A DNA stretch of 64,000 nucleotides from Sphingobacteriales bacterium (lineage in GTDB: Bacteria; Bacteroidota; Bacteroidia; Chitinophagales; UBA2359), in assembly GCA_016711285.1 (NCBI GenBank), contig JADJTG010000013.1:598001-662000 (forward strand), read 5' to 3'. Positions within the stretch are counted from its first letter, which is position 1, and every line of letters starts with the position of its first letter. The translations under genes and the position numbers were made by a program. Shown in pieces: positions 1 to 8,155 of the stretch. Under the pieces are notes generated by a model, which saw only the letters and a list, made by a program, of their open reading frames with translations, was not told where the DNA came from and made no database searches.

Positions 1-3000
1 CGATGCTGCTACCAATCAGGACAACTACCCCTGCGGCGAGTGGGATTATCTTACCTACACCTACGTTACCGACAGCAGTGGTGTTTGGGACTCTACGCGC
101 TATGTAATACCCAATTTTTTAGTCAATGACAATGCCGTGGACGAATACGCCTACACAGCGTCACCCACTTTTTCCTATTATCAGCAGATGCAGCAGGTTG
201 CAACATATTCACCCAACGCCGTTTTTCAAAATTTTTCTTTGAGTTCCGGCACATCATCTGCCGCCGCCGTCAGTGGCAACGCTGTACGCCATCAGTACAA
301 ATGGACTGCCGACGAACTATGGCAAAGCGGTTTGAGTGCGGGCGAAATAGATGCTTTGAGTTTTGAAGTGCAACAAGGAAGTACCCTCAAAAACTTGCAG
401 CTGCGATTAGCCAACACGCTCAACAATTTAGAAAATACATTTTTAGAAAACGAATCTTTCAGCACCGTATATCAACAACACAGCACTTTGAACAGCGGAA
501 CAGCTACGCTGTATTTTAAAGAGCCTTTTCTATGGGACGGTGCTTCGGATATTCTGTTGGATATTTCATTTTATCGTGATGCAGCCGCACCCGAACCCGT
601 ATTGATGTGGGAAACTACCCCTTCCAATCAGGTATGGGCGAGCAACAGTGGTACATATTTGGAATTTGACGGTAGCGGAAAATATGTAAATCTGGGAGCA
701 GCGGCGCAAATCAGCGGCAATGCACCGCGCACCATAGAAATGTGGGCACGCGCCGAAGCCTTCAACGATGCGGGTATTTTTCAGGCGGGTATTACCGGTT
801 CGGTGGGGCAGGATTTTTCGTTGCGCACTATGACCACCAACAACCTGTGGCGTATGCAACAATGGGGCGCACCCGATTTTAATGTCACCTTAGCCAACAG
901 CCTCAACAACTGGCATCACTACGCTGTAGTATATAACGGCACACAAACATTAGTATATTACGATGGCAATTTAGCCGGACAAAAAACATACAATATCAAT
1001 ACCGGAGCACAGGATTTTTGGCTGGCGCGTTGGGACAATTCTTATTTAAAAGGAAAAATAGACGAAGTGCGCGTGTGGAACACTGCCCTCAGTGCTACTG
1101 CGATTGCCGATTGGAAAAACAAAAAAATAGATGCTTCGCACCCCAATTACAGCGACCTGAGAGCCGATTTTGGTTTAGATGAAGGCGGCGGTGTTGCCGT
1201 CAATAGCAATGCCAACAACCTCAAAGGATATTTAAAATTAAAACCCCAATGGAAAAAATGGCAAGCCGCAGAGATTAATCATTTGGCAAGCAATAGCAAC
1301 TTACGCCCACTCATCACCTTTTATCGCAGCGAAGAAGCCGCCCAAGTTCAAAGTATCAGTGTTACAGACACCATTCAAAATGAATATGATGTATTGGTAT
1401 TATTCAATAATCCCGATGGTTTTAAAATAGAAGATGACGCACCCAATCACCCCAAATTACCCACCGACACTTTGTATGTATGGAAAGCGGGCTATTCTTA
1501 TATTTACGACCAAAACGGCAACAAAACCGACTCTGTTGCCATTGCTCCGCAACAAAGTATTAGCCGTCAGGACAAAACCTATTACAGTCCGGTGGTGCGC
1601 TACGAAATCGGACGCTACATCACACCTTACGGCATCAATTTAGATTTAGGAGCGGGCTTTTCGTGGGTATATGATGTCACCGATTATGCACCTATTTTGC
1701 GCAATAAAGTGCGTCTTTCATCAGGCAATGCACAAGAATTGTTGGATTTGAAATTTTTATTTATCAAAGGCACGCCGCCGCGTCCGGTGCTGGGTATCAA
1801 AAATCTGTGGAGTGGCAATTTTCTGTATTCCGATATATCAAGTGAAAAAAAATGCGAGCCGGTAAGTTTCAAAGTACCCGAAAATTTTGAAGCATTTAAA
1901 GTAATTACCCGCACCACCGGTTACGATTTTCCATCGCCGAGCGGTTGTGGTGAATTTTGCGAAAAAACCCATTATTTAAGTGTCAATGCACCCACGCCGC
2001 AGTTTCAATGGCAAGTATGGAAAGAGTGCGCCGACAATCCTTTGTATCCGCAGGGCGGCACTTGGATATTTGACAGAGGCGGCTGGTGTCCGGGCGATGT
2101 GGTGCAAACCTTCGAACACAACGTAAGCCATTTGGTAAATGCGGGCGAAATAAATACTTTTGATTACGATATGCAGGCGGCAACACCTTATCAGCCGCAG
2201 GGAAATTATGTAATAGAAACACAATTGATTTCTTATGGTGCGGCTAACTTTGTAAAAGATGTAGCTATTGAAGACATTATTACTCCGAGCAAGAAACAAA
2301 TCCATCAGCGCAAAAACCCCATTTGTGGGCAACCCGTCATTCGTATTCAAAACACCGGACGCGATACGCTCCGCAGTGTGTTGGTAGAATACGGCATCAA
2401 GTCGCTGGCACTCACTTTGCCCTGTTACTATCGCTGGGAAGGTGTGCTGCCGCCGATGGCTTCTGCCGATGTTACTTTGCCTTTGTTCAACTGGACTAAC
2501 CTCAATCCTGCCAATCCGGTATTTTTTGCCCGTGTCAGCGAACCCGATTATACCAACGACCCCTACACTGCCAACAATTATATGGAGTCGTCTTTTTCAT
2601 TGCCTCCACAATACGAAAGCGGGCTTGTGTTCAATTTTAAAACCAACAATGAGCCACAGGAAAACAGCTATTCTTTAAAAGACCACAGTGGAACGGTATT
2701 GTATCAAAGTGCTACACCGCTGCAAGCCAATAAAGCCTACGAAGAAACTTTTGTATTAAATGACGGCTGCTATGTGCTGGAATTTAACGACAGCGATGAG
2801 GACGGTTTGGAATTTTGGTATTTTCCTGAAGACGGAGCGGGGTATGCCCGTTTGCGCAAGCCCAATACCACCAATCAATATTATATAACTTTTGAGCCGG
2901 ATTTTGGTAAAAACATTTATCATCAATTTACCGTAGGCTATCAATTAGGCGAAGAATACTGGGGGTGGGAGTGTCCGAACCTCACCGATGTAGAAGATAT

Positions 3001-3271
3001 TTTGCACGAAAACGACAAACGGGTGAGTATTTTCCCGAATCCCGCCAAAGAGCGCGTAACGGTAGATATGTCTTTTGCAAAAGCACAGCATATCCAATTG
3101 CGTTTGATGAACAATTTGGGGCAAGTAATATGGAGCGAAGATGCAGGCGATATACAAAATCGTCAGATAAGTATTCCTTTGCCGGCGGGTGCGAGTGGTA
3201 TGTATTGGCTGCAAATAATCGGCGACCACGCACCTTTGTCCGTAAAACCTATTTTTGTAGTACAGCCATAA
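1..3271 (+). CDS. PNGase F-like / LamG secreted protein with T9SS sorting domain (5' truncated)
   Basis: The reading frame is already open at base 2, so the true start lies before the window; about 1089 residues are visible. The first visible residues contain C-G-E-W-D (around bases 32-46), matching the C-x-E-W-D of the peptide-N-glycosidase F N-terminal domain, whose Asp is catalytic. A LamG/concanavalin-like domain follows (about 650-1150). The part at about 1560-2220 resembles the PNGase F C-terminal domain: EIGRYITPY, a GCGEFC segment that keeps the Glu, and an NP..QGG.W...R.GWCPG segment. The last 85 residues are a T9SS type A sorting domain. The Glu of the ETWLAKG segment of PNGase F is not evident, so deglycosylating activity is uncertain. 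Expected location: cell surface or secreted. Confidence 0.8.
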   Translation, partial: DAATNQDNYPCGEWDYLTYTYVTDSSGVWDSTRYVIPNFLVNDNAVDEYAYTASPTFSYYQQMQQVATYSPNAVFQNFSLSSGTSSAAAVSGNAVRHQYKWTADELWQSGLSAGEIDALSFEVQQGSTLKNLQLRLANTLNNLENTFLENESFSTVYQQHSTLNSGTATLYFKEPFLWDGASDILLDISFYRDAAAPEPVLMWETTPSNQVWASNSGTYLEFDGSGKYVNLGAAAQISGNAPRTIEMWARAEAFNDAGIFQAGITGSVGQDFSLRTMTTNNLWRMQQWGAPDFNVTLANSLNNWHHYAVVYNGTQTLVYYDGNLAGQKTYNINTGAQDFWLARWDNSYLKGKIDEVRVWNTALSATAIADWKNKKIDASHPNYSDLRADFGLDEGGGVAVNSNANNLKGYLKLKPQWKKWQAAEINHLASNSNLRPLITFYRSEEAAQVQSISVTDTIQNEYDVLVLFNNPDGFKIEDDAPNHPKLPTDTLYVWKAGYSYIYDQNGNKTDSVAIAPQQSISRQDKTYYSPVVRYEIGRYITPYGINLDLGAGFSWVYDVTDYAPILRNKVRLSSGNAQELLDLKFLFIKGTPPRPVLGIKNLWSGNFLYSDISSEKKCEPVSFKVPENFEAFKVITRTTGYDFPSPSGCGEFCEKTHYLSVNAPTPQFQWQVWKECADNPLYPQGGTWIFDRGGWCPGDVVQTFEHNVSHLVNAGEINTFDYDMQAATPYQPQGNYVIETQLISYGAANFVKDVAIEDIITPSKKQIHQRKNPICGQPVIRIQNTGRDTLRSVLVEYGIKSLALTLPCYYRWEGVLPPMASADVTLPLFNWTNLNPANPVFFARVSEPDYTNDPYTANNYMESSFSLPPQYESGLVFNFKTNNEPQENSYSLKDHSGTVLYQSATPLQANKAYEETFVLNDGCYVLEFNDSDEDGLEFWYFPEDGAGYARLRKPNTTNQYYITFEPDFGKNIYHQFTVGYQLGEEYWGWECPNLTDVEDILHENDKRVSIFPNPAKERVTVDMSFAKAQHIQLRLMNNLGQVIWSEDAGDIQNRQISIPLPAGASGMYWLQIIGDHAPLSVKPIFVVQP

Positions 3272-3320
3272 ACAAAACTATATCAACATAGTATATATAG
3301 TTGTTGAATAATATAAAAAA

Positions 3321-3349
3321 CCCTTGATAATACATTGATTATCAAGGGT
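3321..3349. terminator. Bidirectional intrinsic terminator between convergent genes
   Basis: Perfect 11-bp stem CCCTTGATAAT / ATTATCAAGGG with a 7-nt loop, preceded by A6 and followed by a T-rich run. It sits between the convergent T9SS gene and fabG and can serve both. Confidence 0.85.
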
Positions 3350-3377
3350 TTTATTTTTTTAAATAAAGAATTTTTTC

Positions 3378-4118
3378 TTAAATCGTAATACCTCCATCTA
3401 CACTGATTACAGTGCCGGTAATGAAAGAGGCTTTGTCGGAAGCCAAATACACATAAGCATTAGCGATGTCTTCGGGTGTGCCCAAGCGTCCGAGTGGCGT
3501 GCGTTCGGTGAGGGAATTTACAATTTTTTCAGGAATGGTTTTGATGAGTTCGGTAGCGATAAAACCTGGAGCTACCGCATTTACGGTAATGCCTTTGCGC
3601 CCCAGTTCGCGTGCCCACACCTGCGTCATAGCAATTACGCCGGCTTTGGTAGCGGCATAGTTGCTTTGCCCGAAATTACCGTATAAGGCTACCACCGAAG
3701 AAGCATTGATAATGCGTCCGAAGGCATTTTGTTCCATATAAGGCACTACGGCTTTGGTGCAGTTAAATACGCCGGTCAGGTTCACGTCAATCACTTGCTG
3801 CCACTGCTCACTGCTCATTTTTTTGAGGGTGGCATCGCGGGTAATTCCGGCATTATTCACCAAAATATCAATACGACCGAGAGTTTGTGCCACTTGTTGG
3901 GCAGCAACTTCTACGGCAGCCAAATCCGAAGTATTCACTTGCACAAACATAGCCTTGCCGCCCTGCTGTATAATTTCCTGTACCACGGCTTGTCCGGCGG
4001 TTTCGTTCAAGTCCCAAATAGCAACTGCTGCTCCTTCTTTGGCAAAGCTCAAAGCTGTAGCTTTACCGATACCGCGTGCGCCACCTGTAATAATAGCGAC
4101 TCTGTTTTTTAATTCCAT
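3378..4118 (-). CDS. fabG: 3-oxoacyl-ACP reductase (SDR family)
   Basis: A 246-aa short-chain dehydrogenase, the usual FabG length. It has the NADP-binding TGGARGIG near residues 11-18, NNAG near 88, the catalytic Ser/Tyr/Lys set (NASS, then YAATK near 153-157), and the typical C-terminal SVDGG. FabG reduces 3-oxoacyl-ACP in fatty-acid elongation. It is not next to other fab genes here, so a related acetoacyl-CoA reductase role (PhaB-like) cannot be excluded. The ATG at 4118 has no good alternative upstream. Confidence 0.85.
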   Translation of the reverse strand: MELKNRVAIITGGARGIGKATALSFAKEGAAVAIWDLNETAGQAVVQEIIQQGGKAMFVQVNTSDLAAVEVAAQQVAQTLGRIDILVNNAGITRDATLKKMSSEQWQQVIDVNLTGVFNCTKAVVPYMEQNAFGRIINASSVVALYGNFGQSNYAATKAGVIAMTQVWARELGRKGITVNAVAPGFIATELIKTIPEKIVNSLTERTPLGRLGTPEDIANAYVYLASDKASFITGTVISVDGGITI

Positions 4119-4412
4119 GTATGAATATTATGAAAAAAATAAATGATATTGTACTCCAAATAGTAATACTACCTCTTGCGAGGAGACAAATTTTAAAGTT
4201 GAAAAATATTTCAAATGTTTGCCATTATGTATGAAAAATATTTTTTTATAACATTGACTTTTATTTAAAAACAAACAATATAAAATATAAAATATTGATA
4301 ATTAACTATTTATAATAAAAAAATATAGATTGACTTTTTTATTTATAAAATAATATTATAAGTAAAAATCTATTTTTTATACACAAAACAGAAGCACTTT
4401 ATCAGGAGTTTT
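4119..4412. other. AT-rich intergenic region between divergent genes
   Basis: About 290 bases, very AT-rich, upstream of fabG (minus) and the small membrane protein (plus). I see no ORF, RNA gene or repeat. The plus-strand promoter box at 4413-4420 closes it. Confidence 0.6.
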
Positions 4413-4420
4413 TACCTTTG
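4413..4420 (+). promoter_or_regulatory. -7 promoter box TACCTTTG
   Basis: Exact match to the Bacteroidota -7 consensus TAnnTTTG. Transcription would begin near 4427, which rules out the in-frame ATG at 4418 and supports the ATG at 4466 for the next gene. Confidence 0.55.
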
Positions 4421-4465
4421 TTTTTCTTATTATCATTTTTTAATAAAAACTTTTTATTCTTGCGT

Positions 4466-4894
4466 ATGTACACCGGACTGCTTCATTTTCATTCTTATTT
4501 TCGTTATATAGCATTGGCATTGCTGATAATAATTTTTGTAAAAGCATTGTTGGGCTGGCTTTCGGGCAATAAATTTGAAACCATAGACGACAAATTATCG
4601 CTTTGGACACTTATCGCTTTGCACATTCAAACCTTGCTCGGCATTGTTTTGTACTTTGTAAGTCCCAACGTGCAGTTGAGCGGTGCAGCGATGAAAGATG
4701 CCAATTTGCGCTATTGGTCGGTAGAGCACCTGACGATGATGTTGCTGGCAGTAATTATTTACACCATTGCCCGCATCAGCATCAAAAAAATGACCGACAG
4801 CAACAGTCGTTTTCGTCGTTTGGCAATATTCAGCGGCTCGGCGTTGGCTATTATCATCATCAGCATTTTGCAAAGCGGCAGAGGCTTATTGTAG
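4466..4894 (+). CDS. Small four-helix membrane protein, cytochrome b-like
   Basis: A 142-aa integral membrane protein with four predicted helices (about residues 10-28, 44-63, 84-104 and 118-137). Histidines lie near the N-terminus (LLHFHSYFR), in helix 2 (ALHIQ) and before helix 3 (VEHLT). Similar short proteins are often labelled cytochrome B-like in Bacteroidota, but I see no proof of haem binding. I chose ATG 4466 over the in-frame ATG 4418 because the promoter box at 4413-4420 overlaps the earlier start and the extra residues are only AT-derived Phe/Leu/Asn. It is transcribed alone and followed by a strong terminator. Confidence 0.65.
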   Translation: MYTGLLHFHSYFRYIALALLIIIFVKALLGWLSGNKFETIDDKLSLWTLIALHIQTLLGIVLYFVSPNVQLSGAAMKDANLRYWSVEHLTMMLLAVIIYTIARISIKKMTDSNSRFRRLAIFSGSALAIIIISILQSGRGLL

Positions 4895-4913
4895 CCGCCG
4901 AAAGGAAGATATA

Positions 4914-4958
4914 AAAAGGCGGTTTTTTAGGAAAAATATATCCGAAAAACCGCCTTTT
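4914..4958. terminator. Bidirectional intrinsic terminator
   Basis: A 14-bp stem AAAAGGCGGTTTTT / AAAAACCGCCTTTT with a 17-nt loop. It ends the membrane protein gene on plus and can end the small lipoprotein gene on minus (stop at 5004). Confidence 0.8.
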
Positions 4959-5003
4959 ATGCTGAGTGCACCAAAGACAAAGAGAGGAGCAAATGTTCAG
5001 TAA

Positions 5004-5171
5004 TTATCCCTCTTGCGCACAATCATCTTGAATTTCAACAGGTGCTACCATAGAAAATTTAGGGCAAGTGCCACATTTGTCGCGCTTGAAAACACTGCAA
5101 GAACTCAAGGTAAGTACAGCGCAACAGCATAAAACAGCGATTATTCTTTGAGATGAAATAGATTGAAACAT
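5004..5171 (-). CDS. Very small lipoprotein, 55 aa
   Basis: A short minus-strand gene. The N-terminus is a lipoprotein signal peptide: a hydrophobic stretch ending in the lipobox LSSC at residues 22-25. Only about 30 residues follow, with a CGTCPKF motif (C33, C36) and one further Cys near the end. Small lipoproteins with a CxxCPKF-type motif are, from memory, widespread in Bacteroidota without assigned function; the two cysteines could bind metal or form a disulfide. It lies alone between a bidirectional terminator and the divergent rluD promoter. The signal peptide and lipobox make a chance ORF unlikely. Confidence 0.7.
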   Translation of the reverse strand: MFQSISSQRIIAVLCCCAVLTLSSCSVFKRDKCGTCPKFSMVAPVEIQDDCAQEG

Positions 5172-5407
5172 AGCACTGAAAACAGATTATTGGTGAATAT
5201 TAAAATTTTAAAACACTTATAAAAGTAAAAAATTAATGGTATAGACAACGCATTTATGCACAAGTTTATTGCAACAGGAACTGATATTTTTAAAAAAACA
5301 CAAAATAATAAATCTAAAAAGAAACAAATGCGTTGTTGAATGTTACATTATTGCGGTGAAAATAATCATTTTACGACAATAAAAACATCTCAGAGCCAAA
5401 GCAATAT

Positions 5408-5415
5408 TATTTTTG
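5408..5415 (+). promoter_or_regulatory. -7 promoter box TATTTTTG of rluD
   Basis: Exact TAnnTTTG, 13 bases before the rluD ATG, implying a leader of only a few bases. Confidence 0.5.
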
Positions 5416-5428
5416 CAGCGAAAAAAAT

Positions 5429-6481
5429 ATGAATTTTAATAACGAAGAAGAAATCAGCGACATAGAACTGTCCGGGCAGCAGGAAGGCGGCGATGAATTA
5501 TATGAGCATTTCAGGTATGTAGTAGATAAAAAACAGGAACTGCTGCGTATTGATAAATTTCTGTTTAATCGTTTGGAACGGGTGAGTCGCCATCGTATTC
5601 AGGTGGCGATAAAAAGCAGCGCGGTACTCGTAAACGGCAACACCGTAAAACCCAACTACCGCGTAAAGCCCTACGACACCATCACCATCGTAATGCCCTA
5701 TGCGCAAGAGCCAAACGAAGTATTGCCCGAAGATATTCCATTAAATATAATGTACGAAGATACCGCCTTGGTGATTGTGAATAAAGAAGCGGGTATGGTG
5801 GTGCACCCGGGCTGCGGCAATCCGCGCGGCACTTTGGTAAATGCCTTAGTGCATCGCTACGGTGTAGATGCCGAGCGGGTGGGGGAGGCGTTTCGTCCTT
5901 GGTTGGTACACCGCATCGATAAAGACACCACCGGACTGATGGTAGTGGCACGCACCGAAGAAGCGATGAACCACTTGGCACGGCAATTTTTTGAGCGCAG
6001 CGCACAACGCCGCTATATAGCGTTGGTATGGGGCAATTTAGAAGCCGAACAAGGCACCATAGAAGGCAACATCGGCAGAAATTTGCGTTATCGCAAAATT
6101 ATGGACGTATTTCCCGAAGGCGAACAAGGCAAACCCGCCGTTACACACTATCGCGTATTGCAGCGTTTTGGCTATGTAACCTTAGTAGAGTGCAAACTCG
6201 AAACCGGCCGCACGCACCAAATCCGCGTACACTTCAGCCATATCGGACACCCGCTTTTCGGCGACGAATCCTATGGCGGCGACAAAATCGTGAAAGGCAC
6301 TGTATTCAGCAAATACAAACATTTTGTAGAAAAATGCCTTCAGATATGCCCACGCCAAGCCTTGCACGCCCGCACTTTGGGCATCATACACCCCACAAGC
6401 GGGCAATACATACATTTTGAAAGCGAATTGCCCGCCGATATGCAAGCTCTCATTGCCCAATGGGAACACTATACACAATAA
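5429..6481 (+). CDS. rluD: Ribosomal large subunit pseudouridine synthase, RluA/RluD family
   Basis: A 350-aa protein with an N-terminal S4 RNA-binding domain (about residues 35-95, RIDKFLFNRLERVSRHRIQ) and an RluA-type catalytic domain. The catalytic motif HRIDKDTTGL (about 178-187) carries the active Asp, and GRTHQIRVH marks the conserved second half. The family isomerises uridines in rRNA; length, S4 domain and motif fit RluD (23S helix 69), although RluC-like specificity cannot be excluded from sequence alone. The promoter box ends 13 bases before the ATG. Confidence 0.88.
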   Translation: MNFNNEEEISDIELSGQQEGGDELYEHFRYVVDKKQELLRIDKFLFNRLERVSRHRIQVAIKSSAVLVNGNTVKPNYRVKPYDTITIVMPYAQEPNEVLPEDIPLNIMYEDTALVIVNKEAGMVVHPGCGNPRGTLVNALVHRYGVDAERVGEAFRPWLVHRIDKDTTGLMVVARTEEAMNHLARQFFERSAQRRYIALVWGNLEAEQGTIEGNIGRNLRYRKIMDVFPEGEQGKPAVTHYRVLQRFGYVTLVECKLETGRTHQIRVHFSHIGHPLFGDESYGGDKIVKGTVFSKYKHFVEKCLQICPRQALHARTLGIIHPTSGQYIHFESELPADMQALIAQWEHYTQ

Positions 6482-6571
6482 TACTGAAAAAAAATGGTCG
6501 GCTTTTTGATACACAATACAAAATTTGTCAATTGTTTTTTGTAAAAATTATACATTTATATTTTAAAGAAC

Positions 6572-6579
6572 TAAATTTG
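6572..6579 (+). promoter_or_regulatory. -7 promoter box TAAATTTG
   Basis: Exact TAnnTTTG, 53 bases before the ATG of the lipoprotein gene at 6633. Confidence 0.5.
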
Positions 6580-6632
6580 TGTGTATTTACAGAGTAAATC
6601 ATTTAAAATTCCCCTAAAAATCAACAATATTT

Positions 6633-7262
6633 ATGAACTTGCGTTTTTTATTTGTATTGAGTGTAATATTTGCTGTGCTTATCAATGCTTCGTGCGGAAA
6701 AGGTCCGACTTGCGATGATGGTATCCAAAATCAAAGCGAATTAGGTATTGACTGTTGCGGTCCCTGTGAGGAATGCGTAGGTTTGGTAAATTGCAATCCA
6801 AATCAAATCGTATTACCTACCTGCACAGACGGTGTGCAGAACGGCAGCGAAACAGGAGTAGATTGCGGCGGCTCTTGTACGCCCTGCTCCACCGTATCTG
6901 CCGCCAAAGAACTCACCGCCAAAGTAGATGGAGCTACGTGGACAGCTACCACCATCAACGCTATCCGTCAAAATGACAGCACTTTGGTACTGAGTGGCAC
7001 CGCCCAAAACGGCAGCAGCATCTACATTACTTATACAGGTAATTTTACTACCGGCTCTGCGCAGGTGGGCGATGGTATGGTGGCTACTTATTTGTCGCCT
7101 ACGGCACAATCTTGCAGTGCTTCCGAAGGCTCTGTCACTTTTACCACCTTTGATACCGGCACTAAAAAAATAGCAGGTTCTTTTTCGTTTGCTTGCAGCG
7201 TAAGCGGCGGCGGCAGCCAATCAGTGACACAAGGCAGCTTTGCCAACATCACTTACCAATAA
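6633..7262 (+). CDS. Cysteine-rich lipoprotein with DUF6252-like domain
   Basis: A 209-aa lipoprotein. Signal peptide residues 1-20 end in a lipobox-like NASC. Two copies of a Cys-rich motif follow, of the form TCxDGxQNxxExGxDCxGxC (near residues 26-45 and 63-82). A C-terminal domain of about 110 residues begins AKVDGATWTA and has alternating beta strands, resembling DUF6252 proteins of Bacteroidota. Function is unknown; it is expected to be membrane-anchored. It stands alone, with its own promoter box and terminators. Confidence 0.7.
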   Translation: MNLRFLFVLSVIFAVLINASCGKGPTCDDGIQNQSELGIDCCGPCEECVGLVNCNPNQIVLPTCTDGVQNGSETGVDCGGSCTPCSTVSAAKELTAKVDGATWTATTINAIRQNDSTLVLSGTAQNGSSIYITYTGNFTTGSAQVGDGMVATYLSPTAQSCSASEGSVTFTTFDTGTKKIAGSFSFACSVSGGGSQSVTQGSFANITYQ

Positions 7263-7385
7263 AAAAACAATATATCAAAGACATAGCAACATCTCATCAT
7301 ATTACACAGATAACCCAAAGGGCTTTAGCAGTAATTTGGCTGCCAAAGCCTTTTTCTGCTGTAACAAAACACTTTTATTCAACAG

Positions 7386-7412
7386 CCTTCATTGATTGAT
7401 GAAGGTTTTTTC
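7386..7412 (+). terminator. Intrinsic terminator
   Basis: Stem CCTTCAT / ATGAAGG with a 6-nt loop and an 8-T tract. A second weaker hairpin (GGCTTT ... AAAGCC followed by T5) lies at 7321-7355. Both follow the lipoprotein gene. Confidence 0.7.
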
Positions 7413-7429
7413 TTATTTTATTTAAAATT

Positions 7430-8116
7430 ATGTTTGTAGAAAATTATAATAAACCGCTCAAATTCAGAGAATACGGGCGTTTGGTGCAAAAAATGATTGA
7501 ATTTACTGCTACCATTGAAGAAACCCACAAGCGAGAGCAAGCGGTGAAAGAAATTATTGAGATAATGGGGCAAGTAAATCCGCACCTGCGCAATGTAGAA
7601 GATTTTCGCCATAAGTTGTGGGATCACTTGTTTGCTATGTCTGATTTTAAATTAGAAGTCAATTCACCCTACACTGTTCCTACTCAGGAGTCTTTGGCTT
7701 TATCGCCGCTTCGTTTGCCATATCCGCATCAAAAAATACAGATAAAGCACTACGGAAAAAATGTAGAAACTTTGATTAAGAAAGCGACAATGGAAGAAGA
7801 TGACGAAAAGCGAAAAGCATTTACAGAACTAATAGCGAGTTATATGAAAATGGTTTTGAGTGCCCGCACGCAAGAGTCAGTAAATGACGAAACAATAAAA
7901 GAAGATTTATTTAAACTCTCAAAAGGTATGCTCACCTTAGATGCAGATGCCAAAGTGCCAACTGCCAAAATAAATAATGCGTTGCCCAACAATAACCCAA
8001 GTAATAATAACAAAGGGCAACAACACAACAGAAATAAAAATTCGGGCAATAATAATAGAACACAAAAAAGCAACAACAATAATAATAATAACAATTTTCG
8101 CCGTAAAAAACAGTAA
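7430..8116 (+). CDS. DUF4290 family protein with Asn-rich tail
   Basis: A 228-aa protein whose first 170 residues match the Bacteroidota-restricted DUF4290 family (the N-terminal NYNKPLKFREYGRLVQKMIE segment is typical). The last 55 residues are low complexity: mostly Asn, Lys and Gln, ending in a basic FRRKKQ. The Asn run is encoded by AAC/AAT triplets (about 8069-8096), a microsatellite-like stretch. Function is unknown. It lies 39 bases upstream of murA with no terminator between, so the two are probably co-transcribed. Confidence 0.8.
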   Translation: MFVENYNKPLKFREYGRLVQKMIEFTATIEETHKREQAVKEIIEIMGQVNPHLRNVEDFRHKLWDHLFAMSDFKLEVNSPYTVPTQESLALSPLRLPYPHQKIQIKHYGKNVETLIKKATMEEDDEKRKAFTELIASYMKMVLSARTQESVNDETIKEDLFKLSKGMLTLDADAKVPTAKINNALPNNNPSNNNKGQQHNRNKNSGNNNRTQKSNNNNNNNNFRRKKQ

Positions 8117-8155
8117 GCAAAGTATATTATTTTGCACCAACGACACATTTTTTTT

